A stretch of DNA of 5,748 nucleotides from Spirochaetales bacterium. Its GTDB lineage: Bacteria > Spirochaetota > Spirochaetia > SZUA-6. The stretch is from NCBI GenBank assembly GCA_003233545.1, contig QILZ01000031.1:1-5748 (forward strand). Reading direction: 5' to 3'. Both the position numbers and the translations under genes were made by a program. Below, in pieces: positions 1 through 5,748 of this stretch. Below the pieces are notes generated by a model. That model worked only from the letters and a program-made list of their open reading frames with translations, did no database searches and was not told the DNA's origin. Positions within the stretch are counted from its first letter, which is position 1. Every line of letters starts with the position of its first letter.

Positions 1-347
1 TGAATAAGGGAAGGCATATTCACAGGTACGGGAAAAGAGGATGGGGGGATTCGGGAATTATGGAACTCTGCCTCGATGTAAATGATATAGAAGCTACTTA
101 TAGACAACTCGTCCGGTCGGGGGCGGGGCCTGTAATAGAGGCGAATACCGATAAGTTTGATATGGGAGGCGGCAGTTCTGCATTTTTCGCCTACGTAAGC
201 GACCCGGACGGAACATGGGTCGAACTTGCAGAGATAACAAATTTCCCAATATGGGGAAAGCTCAGCTTCGACCTTAAAAAAAGACTTAAGAATAAACCCC
301 TTTCACCTTTCCTGATGAAGCTTTTAAGATTCGCAAAAGCAAAATAG
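1..347 (+). CDS. VOC / glyoxalase-fold family protein, C-terminal part (5' end outside window)
   Basis: Only the end of this gene is visible. The frame is open from base 3 and continues through the ATG at 60, which is probably internal: a VOC domain needs two beta-alpha-beta-beta-beta modules and only the second is seen downstream of that ATG. The second module starts at GIMELCLDVNDIEATYRQL and ends at the family-typical YVSDPDGTWVELAE. Glu at 63-65 sits where VOC metal enzymes often carry a His or Glu ligand, and Glu at 222-224 fits the second conserved ligand of the module. A basic tail of about 37 residues (ITNFPIWGKL to the end), rich in Lys and Leu, follows the fold. VOC proteins include glyoxalase I, extradiol dioxygenases, epimerases and resistance proteins; the visible half does not tell these apart. 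A G-rich stretch (101-107 region excluded; the one at 42-47) lies before the ATG at 60 and could be mistaken for a ribosome site. The gene converges on the minus-strand genes. Confidence 0.85.
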   Translation, partial: NKGRHIHRYGKRGWGDSGIMELCLDVNDIEATYRQLVRSGAGPVIEANTDKFDMGGGSSAFFAYVSDPDGTWVELAEITNFPIWGKLSFDLKKRLKNKPLSPFLMKLLRFAKAK

Positions 348-360
348 TATCGATACCGTT

Positions 361-1980
361 CTACTGCCCCATGGCTATTCCCGGAGGCAGTGTTACCGCC
401 TTGTAGTACAGATATTTAAACGGATGAATATTAAGAGGGTTGGGATACCAGCCTCCGATTAACTCGAGATTTATAAGATTAAAAGAAGGCGGATTATTAA
501 GGGGAAGAACCACAGCCCGGTTAAGAAGTATTTTTTCTCCTTCGGCAAGGCGTTTATATCTTTCCATGCCCTTTTCACCGTACGACTTTTCTATTATGCC
601 GTCGTATTCTTTACTGTTAAACCGTGAATCATTTAAGTTACCTCCGCTCATCCAGAGCTGAAGGAAAGTAAGAGGATCTGCAAAATCTCCGATCCATGTT
701 GCACTGCCTATAGTGTAATCATCCTTTTTAAGCTCCTTAAGGTACTCATCATAGGGATAGGTTTTAATCGTTACTTCCGCGGAAGCCTCTTTACGCCATA
801 TTTGAGCTATACTTTTAACTATTTTTAATGCACCGGAGGAATCCGAAACCTTAAAAATTATTTCCGGAAGGCCTTTGCCGTCAGGATACCCGGCTTCTTT
901 AAGCAGATTCTCCGCTTCTTTTTTATTCTGTTTAACAAGTCCTTTAAGTTTCGGATACCCGGGAACAGACGGAACAAGTGTGGAAGCCGGTATACGAAAA
1001 TTAGCGGATCTTAATTTCTCCCAGGGCACCATGAGCGCCAGGCCCCTTCTTACCCTGTAGTCGTTCCATGGTTTTTTATCCGTCACAAAGAACAGATAGC
1101 CTGTTCCGAACAGGGGATAGGCTACAATATCAGATGTATCCTTTATAAGTTTCGGATCCCAGTCATCCGCCCATTGGATCTTTCCCCCGTTAAATTCTTT
1201 CGAAATCTTCTTCGTATCATCGGTAAGAATTACTCGAATGGTATCTACTTTTACATTCTTTTTATCCCAGTAGAGCATATTCTTTTTAAGAACAATTTCT
1301 CCCTTTGTTCTTTTGTACATCAGGAAGGGGCCATTGCCGACAATAATACCTGATCCGTTCCAATTCTTATCCCCTGTATATCTTTTATTTAAAGGGACAA
1401 AACTTGTATGGCAGAGTATCTTTAAGAACTGAGATGCGGGTTTATTAAGCACCACATCGAGTTCCTTCTCCGAAACCGCTTTTATTCCTACCTCTCTTGC
1501 ATTTTTTGTTTTCCCTTTCCTGTAATCGGCAGCCCCTTTTATTATATCGAACAAAAATGAATACTCGGCCTTTGCCTTCGGATTAAGCATTCTGAGCCAT
1601 GAACTGCGAAAATCCTCCGCTGTAACCGGATCGCCGTTGCTGTACACCGCATCACTGCGCAGGAAAAATTTGTAGGTAAGCCCGTCATCGGAAATCTCCC
1701 ACCTCTCAGCAACACCGGGCATCGGTTCCAGGGTAAAGGGATGATATGTTACAAGCCCCTCATAGATACCCGTAGCTATCTGAAGTCCGACAGTCGTATA
1801 GAGATGGAGCGGATCCAGACTCCAGTTTCCCCGGCCGAAGGCTATTACAATTTTGTCTCCTTCGGAGTTTCCTTTGTCAGAATTTTTCTCTGCAGCCAGC
1901 CGTACTCCCGGCAGAGAAAAAACAAGAACCGCAAAGAGCATATAAAAAATTTTGCTTTTTAATCTATTCGGTTTCATCAT
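361..1980 (-). CDS. Periplasmic peptide/oligopeptide-type ABC transporter solute-binding protein (SBP family 5)
   Basis: A 539-residue protein, the usual length for OppA/DppA-type binding proteins that capture a peptide or similar solute in the periplasm and hand it to an ABC permease. The N-terminus is a signal peptide: basic MMKPNRLKSK, a hydrophobic run at about 11-24, and a likely signal peptidase I site after Ala29-Ala30. There is no lipobox cysteine, so a soluble periplasmic protein is expected, which suits a diderm cell. Family 5 hallmarks are the LTYKFFLRSDAVYSNGDPVTAEDF block (residues 101-124), GNGPF at 215-219, the NDYRVRRGLALMV segment (306-318) and the GDFADPLTFLQLW segment (431-443). 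It is the last gene of the minus-strand set, 24 bases after its neighbour. Its start has two adjacent ATG codons (1978-1980, 1975-1977) and no purine-rich ribosome site. No permease or ATPase gene is nearby, so the transporter partner must be encoded elsewhere. Ligand specificity cannot be read from sequence alone. Confidence 0.94.
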   Translation of the reverse strand: MMKPNRLKSKIFYMLFAVLVFSLPGVRLAAEKNSDKGNSEGDKIVIAFGRGNWSLDPLHLYTTVGLQIATGIYEGLVTYHPFTLEPMPGVAERWEISDDGLTYKFFLRSDAVYSNGDPVTAEDFRSSWLRMLNPKAKAEYSFLFDIIKGAADYRKGKTKNAREVGIKAVSEKELDVVLNKPASQFLKILCHTSFVPLNKRYTGDKNWNGSGIIVGNGPFLMYKRTKGEIVLKKNMLYWDKKNVKVDTIRVILTDDTKKISKEFNGGKIQWADDWDPKLIKDTSDIVAYPLFGTGYLFFVTDKKPWNDYRVRRGLALMVPWEKLRSANFRIPASTLVPSVPGYPKLKGLVKQNKKEAENLLKEAGYPDGKGLPEIIFKVSDSSGALKIVKSIAQIWRKEASAEVTIKTYPYDEYLKELKKDDYTIGSATWIGDFADPLTFLQLWMSGGNLNDSRFNSKEYDGIIEKSYGEKGMERYKRLAEGEKILLNRAVVLPLNNPPSFNLINLELIGGWYPNPLNIHPFKYLYYKAVTLPPGIAMGQ

Positions 1981-2004
1981 AATAAGAGAAGATAAACATT
2001 TTTA

Positions 2005-2658
2005 TTAAAATATTCTATAAGGAACAACCTTTTTTATCCTGAGTTTAATTCTTACTGTTGTAACATACATTCCCTTATTCACAGTTACTTCGGGGCTGTT
2101 CCATACAATAACCTCTCCGCTTACTTCACGGGGCTTATTGTATATCCTCGTTCTGAGATAGTTCCTGACTGCATCTTTAATAGCATTCTTAAAAGAAACC
2201 CTTCTCTGTCCGGAACCTTTAAAAACATTTCCGGTGCCCATGCCCGCAGAAACAGCTATTGCACTGCTGGACCATGCCTCTCTGTTTAAATACTGAAATT
2301 CCAGTAAATGATACAGTACCTTTGCATAGAGTCTCTTATTTTCCTGCCGGACATCCGTTACTTCCAACCGTTTATCACCCCACTTTATCAGGGCCGCCGG
2401 CTTAAGTACAAACACCTCCTTAATCTTCCTCGTCTTATCGGAGGGAGTGTATATAAAACCGTATCCGTAAATCATGGAAGATAAAAAGATCCTTGCCTCT
2501 TCCAGAAGATTCTTTACCGCCCTGTCCTTGGGGACAGGATATTCTCCTTTGAGGGAAACCATCGGTTCCAGTTCCCACCATACATTAACGGAGAGCCTTT
2601 CCGAATATCCTGCTGTTAAAGAGAAGATAAAAAGAATACAGAGAAAAATGTTCTTCAC
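2005..2658 (-). CDS. Exported protein of unknown function, 217 aa
   Basis: I cannot assign a function. Residues 1-19 form a short signal peptide (MKN, hydrophobic run 4-15, likely cleavage near Gly17-Tyr-Ser19), with no lipobox cysteine, so the mature protein should be periplasmic or outer-surface. The mature part has no further membrane segment. It opens with an aromatic-acidic motif, WWELEP (27-32), then a probable helix at about 44-63, a YGYGFIYTPSD segment (64-74), alternating strand-like stretches, a Gly/Ser-rich loop (138-150), a basic helix (153-170) and two C-terminal strand-like segments ending in VPYRIF. The order helix-strand-helix-strands faintly recalls LPP20-type envelope proteins, but no signature supports this. 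The start is a GTG at 2656-2658; no ATG lies upstream in frame, although the frame stays open there. The AAAGG before it overlaps the start codon rather than sitting at normal spacing. I suspect a protein conserved in spirochaetes; this is an impression, not a match. Confidence 0.85.
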   Translation of the reverse strand: MKNIFLCILFIFSLTAGYSERLSVNVWWELEPMVSLKGEYPVPKDRAVKNLLEEARIFLSSMIYGYGFIYTPSDKTRKIKEVFVLKPAALIKWGDKRLEVTDVRQENKRLYAKVLYHLLEFQYLNREAWSSSAIAVSAGMGTGNVFKGSGQRRVSFKNAIKDAVRNYLRTRIYNKPREVSGEVIVWNSPEVTVNKGMYVTTVRIKLRIKKVVPYRIF

Positions 2659-2670
2659 CTTTATTTTTAT

Positions 2671-2700
2671 CGGTAAATACTGGCCTGCACTTACCGGTAA
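2671..2700. repeat. Intergenic inverted repeat and palindrome between rhomboid and exported-protein genes
   Basis: The 69-base gap 2659-2727 holds an exact 10-base palindrome, ttaccggtaa (2691-2700). Half of it pairs again with cggtaa at 2671-2676, giving a six-pair stem with a 14-base loop. The element lies 13 to 42 bases before the GTG start of the exported-protein gene. It could be an operator, an RNA processing site or chance. No T-run follows it on the minus strand, so it does not look like a terminator. I see no convincing -35/-10 pair in this gap. Confidence 0.45.
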
Positions 2701-2727
2701 AAGCGATTCATAAAATATTTGGCAGAC

Positions 2728-3369
2728 CTATTTTTTAAAGAATACCGTTATGGCATTAATCCTGTACCTGATTAAAAAGTAAAAATAGGCAAAGGCAATC
2801 CCTGCAAGGTGCGTAAGATGTGCAATCCCTGTCTGCAGGTTAGTAAGCTGGAAGAAAATTTCGAGACCTGCAAAAAGCAGGACAGCTATCGGCGCCCTTA
2901 ACGGAAGAATCCCGAAAATAAAGAGTACGGAATCCGGGAAAAGCGCAGCATATGCCAGAAGCAGACCGTATATTGCCCCCGATGCTCCGACGACCGGTAT
3001 TAAAAACATTCCGGAATACCAGTTAAAGACAAGCGTAAAAAGACCTGCGCCTATTCCGACTGTAAAGTAAAATACCAAAAACTCGGTACTTCCGAGTCTC
3101 CTCTCCAGAGGTACTCCGAAGATAAAAAGGGCAAGCATATTTAAAAATATATGGGTAAAATTGGCATGAATGAACATATATGTAAAAATCTGCCAGACGA
3201 ACATTCTTCTAACTACAAGAATCGGGGTTAATGCGAGATATCCCAAAACGTAAGGATTAATAAAAGTAAAGAGAAACATTATAAAATTGATAATTATAAG
3301 CCCTATCGTTGCGTTATAAAATTTATAGGCGATCGGCTTTCTTAAAAACGAAATATTATTCATACTCAC
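2728..3369 (-). CDS. Rhomboid-family intramembrane serine protease
   Basis: A 213-residue polytopic membrane protein with about six transmembrane helices (roughly 20-38, 64-85, 96-115, 122-144, 148-172, 182-200), the minimal bacterial rhomboid fold. These enzymes cleave transmembrane helices of substrate proteins within the membrane. The catalytic serine is Ser130 in the GASG motif (128-131), followed by Gly135. The partner histidine is His187 in the final helix (HLAG, 187-190). Helix 2 carries His68, His73 and Asn77, matching the H-x4-H-x3-N pattern of E. coli GlpG whose His and Asn form the oxyanion site. The WQIFTYMFIH stretch before them fits loop 1 of the family. The protein has no added soluble domain. 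The start may be the GTG at 3367-3369 or the ATG six bases downstream at 3361-3363; neither has a well-placed ribosome site (an AAAGGA lies 15 bases before the GTG). It follows the GT5 gene by about 25 bases. The substrate is unknown. Confidence 0.95.
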   Translation of the reverse strand: MSMNNISFLRKPIAYKFYNATIGLIIINFIMFLFTFINPYVLGYLALTPILVVRRMFVWQIFTYMFIHANFTHIFLNMLALFIFGVPLERRLGSTEFLVFYFTVGIGAGLFTLVFNWYSGMFLIPVVGASGAIYGLLLAYAALFPDSVLFIFGILPLRAPIAVLLFAGLEIFFQLTNLQTGIAHLTHLAGIAFAYFYFLIRYRINAITVFFKK

Positions 3370-3394
3370 AAGGTAAAATTGAAATCCTTTATTG

Positions 3395-5748
3395 TCAATC
3401 TCTATTTTTCTTGATATCCCTTTTTTCTACAACCCTGATTATCTCTTTACGGGAATAAATCGTATCGATATACTTTTTGGCCGGCCTGTCCCAGTAATAA
3501 ACGGAATTCCTCGCATTATTCCTCGCTCTATATAGGACTATCTCGCTCGCTTTTTTAAAGAACAACATACTTCTTTCCATGGCATCGTAAAAGGAGCCTG
3601 CATTATAATCACCGAATAAAAACCCGTTCCCTGTAACAATATATCCCTTGATTTTTACCGGGCGGACAGTATCTCTTAATCCTCCCGTTGCCCTTGCAGT
3701 TACAAGACAGCCGCATGCCATCGCTTCGAGCTGGGATATCCCCCCGGGCTCATACATGGAGGGCATTAAAAAAAGATCGGAAGAGAGCAGAGGAATACTT
3801 ATATCCTGAAAACCTATGGTAACCGATACGCTGTCCCTGTAATACGAACCTAACTGCACCAGACCGTGTGCCAGCTCTTCACCGGACAGGTCTCCCCACG
3901 CAACAGGTCCACCTATAATACCCTGAAAACCAAGACGGGAAAATATACCCTCCGAGGCCTCCAGAAGAAGTTTAAATCCTTTCTGCCCTGCGACTCTGTG
4001 AATCATGGTAAATAAAATTTTATCCGGATCAACGGAAAATCCCTTCTGAAACTGAAGAAGCAGCTTGTTCCTGATCCTATAAAGAGTTTCCCGTCTTATC
4101 TTGCTCTTTACGGATTTATAATAATCAGGGCTTATTAACAATTCGGGATAACGCAGCTCTATCTTTTCCTGCAGAATTTCATTATTATAGATATACTCGC
4201 ACAGTTTCGGATAGTACTTATCGACGAATCCGGAACTATCAAACTTTTTTTGAATACGCCCGATAAAATCCCTGCCGATCGCATTATTAATTCCCACGAC
4301 CTCCTTAAGCACATGCTCCAGGCCGTCGCCTGCCACTTTAATCTGCCCGGCATAGGACGGGCTTACCGTAATAACACAATCGGAAAATCTTACACCCGAA
4401 GCCATGCAGTTTATTTTTTCAGGCTCCACCGGGTCGCTGAACTCGATAAACCTGTTCCGGGGTATGTTGAACAGATTAAATAAATCCTTTCCATTTTCGT
4501 ACCTGCCGTAGGAATCAAAGTACTGCCAGTTTCCATTGTGAACAATATGAAAAAAAGTTGTTCTGATGAAATTCTTATTGTTAAAATAATAAGGATCGGT
4601 CCGTACTATTCCGTTAAACAGTCCTGCAAAGGCATCGTTTGTAAACACGAAAAGGGGATTTAAATTCAATACGGTAATGGCCTCTGCGGCAGCACGTCCA
4701 AGTGCAATACGCCTCTTTAATTTCTCTTCGGCCGTATACCCCCAGTATAATCCGTCGAATAGTTCATGATGCTCGAGCAGTATAAAGTGAATTCCGTCGA
4801 CATCGCCCCTGTGTACACCGACTTCGTAAAAATTGTCTCCTACTTCGAACCGCATATTAATTCCGGAATAAGTTATGCCATACCTTTCAATGGAGGAAAG
4901 CATTTTTTTTACCGCATTGCTGTCGCCGTTTTTATATAGAGGTGTAATTACATATACCTCTTCGCCCATCTTAACGAGCTCCAGGGGCAGTTCATACACG
5001 ACATTCGCAAGTCCGCCGCTTTTGGAAAAAGGAACAGCCTCTGCCGTAATAAAAACCAGAGGCCCCTGTCTGTTATGTTCCTTTAACTTTTTACCGAGAT
5101 TACTAATAACGCCGTCGGAAGATTCCGACATACGGTTAATATAGTTTAAAAGCTGTTCCCCGGGCTGTTCCCCGGGCTTAATTCCGTTCTTAAACATGTA
5201 AAAAAGTGCCCTCTTTAACCCCAATTCCAGTATTTCTTCCGATTCCTCTTTACGGCTTTCATAACATGACACCAGGTGACCGGAAACGAACCTTAAAAAC
5301 TCGTCGAATGTACCGGCATGAGCCGCAATCTCTAAGAATGCAAAGTTGGAAAGGATATGACCGGCATTGCCTATTGTACGGAGTCTGAGAATCGAGTGTA
5401 ACAGAAAATCCTCATAAAATTTTTCCGGATTTTTTAATACTTCCAGTTTTAACAGCTTTATACTGTCGGTATAAGGGATGACAGCGGATATCTTTGAAAT
5501 ACGGAGTTCTTTCCCGGTAATATAGCCGTACCTGCCCGTTATATGGGAGTATAACGGATCAACGATTCTAAAATATTCACCTTCATCGACAGGCAGTTCA
5601 GGCCGGTCAAATTGTATTAATACATGTTCTGTGTTGTCGGAAAAGCTGAAAGCCCCTATCCACAGAGTGTCGCCGGAGAATTTTACCGCTGCGGCAACCA
5701 TTCGGTTATCTGTCCGGACAAGATAACCTTTTCCCCTATTCTCCCTAT
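3395..5748 (-). CDS. glgA: Glycogen/starch synthase-type glucosyltransferase (GT5) with amylase-like N-terminal extension; 5' end outside window
   Basis: GT5 synthases add glucose from ADP- or UDP-glucose to the end of an alpha-1,4-glucan in the cytosol. Numbering from the ATG at 5701, the GT-B core runs from about 215 to 755. It shows the donor loop KSGGL (227-231), Asp356 in the TNDAFAGL segment, His388 in FFHIVHNGNW, TVSPSYAGQI (445-454), Arg569 and Lys574 in HRVAGQKG, and Glu651 in the EPGGISQLEAMACG segment followed by TGGLRDTV. The order matches GlgA. A helical insert of about 60 residues (near 480-545) lengthens the usual roughly 480-residue core. Residues 1-85 look like the beta-sandwich at the C-terminus of GH13 amylases, and 86-214 form a mostly helical linker. 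The ATG at 5701 has no ribosome site, and the frame stays open to base 5748, reading GYLVRTDNR just before it, so the true start is probably outside the window. The symbol applies to the GT5 part only. It is the first visible gene of the minus-strand set. Confidence 0.9.
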   Translation of the reverse strand, partial: RENRGKGYLVRTDNRMVAAAVKFSGDTLWIGAFSFSDNTEHVLIQFDRPELPVDEGEYFRIVDPLYSHITGRYGYITGKELRISKISAVIPYTDSIKLLKLEVLKNPEKFYEDFLLHSILRLRTIGNAGHILSNFAFLEIAAHAGTFDEFLRFVSGHLVSCYESRKEESEEILELGLKRALFYMFKNGIKPGEQPGEQLLNYINRMSESSDGVISNLGKKLKEHNRQGPLVFITAEAVPFSKSGGLANVVYELPLELVKMGEEVYVITPLYKNGDSNAVKKMLSSIERYGITYSGINMRFEVGDNFYEVGVHRGDVDGIHFILLEHHELFDGLYWGYTAEEKLKRRIALGRAAAEAITVLNLNPLFVFTNDAFAGLFNGIVRTDPYYFNNKNFIRTTFFHIVHNGNWQYFDSYGRYENGKDLFNLFNIPRNRFIEFSDPVEPEKINCMASGVRFSDCVITVSPSYAGQIKVAGDGLEHVLKEVVGINNAIGRDFIGRIQKKFDSSGFVDKYYPKLCEYIYNNEILQEKIELRYPELLISPDYYKSVKSKIRRETLYRIRNKLLLQFQKGFSVDPDKILFTMIHRVAGQKGFKLLLEASEGIFSRLGFQGIIGGPVAWGDLSGEELAHGLVQLGSYYRDSVSVTIGFQDISIPLLSSDLFLMPSMYEPGGISQLEAMACGCLVTARATGGLRDTVRPVKIKGYIVTGNGFLFGDYNAGSFYDAMERSMLFFKKASEIVLYRARNNARNSVYYWDRPAKKYIDTIYSRKEIIRVVEKRDIKKNRD
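5152..5178. repeat. Tandem 12-bp repeat inside the GT5 gene
   Basis: The unit gctgttccccgg occurs twice back to back (5152-5163 and 5164-5175) and is followed by a further gct. In the minus-strand reading frame it encodes a duplicated PGEQ (residues 176-179 and 180-183 counted from the ATG at 5701). It lies in the linker between the amylase-like part and the GT5 core, so gain or loss of a unit would keep the frame. It looks like a recent in-frame duplication by slippage. Confidence 0.9.
5704..5728. repeat. 25-bp near-perfect inverted repeat just upstream of the ATG at 5701
   Basis: Arms ggttatct (5704-5711) and agataacc (5721-5728) are exact reverse complements. Between them lies gtccggac (5712-5719), itself a palindrome, plus one extra A at 5720. 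As RNA it could form a stem of about ten pairs with a one-base bulge and a CCGG loop. No T-run follows on either strand, so it is not a factor-independent terminator. It is translated in frame as GYLVRTDNR if the GT5 gene extends upstream. It could be an operator if the gene really begins at 5701; I think it more likely coincidental within coding sequence. Confidence 0.6.

Noticed and set aside
320..340. Terminator hairpin gctttt/aaaagc at the end of the VOC gene
   Set aside because: The stem is six pairs and AT-rich with a nine-base loop, lies inside coding sequence, and has no T-run following on either strand.
60..347. The VOC gene as a complete 95-residue protein starting at the ATG at 60
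   Set aside because: The frame is open back to base 3, the residues before it (HRYGKRGWGDSG) fit a VOC linker, and the fold needs a first module that must lie upstream of the window.
440..661. Plus-strand open frame of 73 codons
   Set aside because: It lies fully antisense to the well-supported solute-binding protein gene and shows no domain or ribosome site; the same holds for the plus-strand frames at 875-1060 and 1741-1962.
2474..2713. Plus-strand open frame of 79 codons
   Set aside because: It is mostly antisense to the exported-protein gene and its translation has low-complexity, non-protein-like composition.
2659..2727. A promoter for the exported-protein gene in the 69-base gap
   Set aside because: The gap has AT-rich stretches (such as aaatatttta on the minus strand) but no paired -35 and -10 boxes at normal spacing; read-through from upstream explains expression as well.
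2728..3397. Rhomboid acting on the two downstream exported proteins
   Set aside because: Neither has a transmembrane helix beyond its signal peptide, so there is no visible substrate feature; adjacency alone does not support it.
4159..4353. Minus-strand open frame of 64 codons within the GT5 gene, and plus-strand frames at 4250-4483, 4875-5144 and 5206-5388
   Set aside because: All overlap the GT5 coding sequence, whose motifs are continuous through these positions, so they are shadows of it.

Overview
The window reads as ordinary chromosomal DNA from a diderm bacterium with moderate G+C. The protein sequences (the rhomboid, the exported protein with a WWELEP motif, the long glycogen-synthase-like protein) look most like spirochaetes of the Treponema/Spirochaeta kind. 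That placement is pattern recognition, not a search result. I see no RNA genes, insertion sequences, CRISPR arrays, prophage genes or origin.

Layout, left to right. The window opens inside a plus-strand gene for a glyoxalase-fold (VOC) protein, of which only the C-terminal half is present, ending at 347. It converges on a set of four minus-strand genes across a gap of only 13 bases. Read in their own direction these are: the C-terminal part of a large GT5 glycogen/starch-synthase-type glucosyltransferase (3395 to beyond 5748); a six-helix rhomboid intramembrane serine protease (2728-3369); an exported protein of unknown function (2005-2658); and a periplasmic oligopeptide-type solute-binding protein (361-1980). 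Gaps between the minus-strand genes are about 25, 69 and 24 bases. I see no convincing internal promoter or terminator, so one transcript starting upstream of the window is likely. No stretch longer than 300 bases lacks a gene.

The genes do not form an obvious single pathway. The GT5 protein belongs to storage-glucan synthesis, the rhomboid to membrane proteolysis, and the last two genes encode exported envelope proteins. The most interesting point is that the GT5 reading frame stays open to the window edge. Its N-terminal part resembles the C-terminal beta-sandwich of alpha-amylase-family (GH13) enzymes, so the complete protein may be a GH13-GT5 fusion with a divergent synthase active site. 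I see no clear evidence for an undescribed defence or mobile system.
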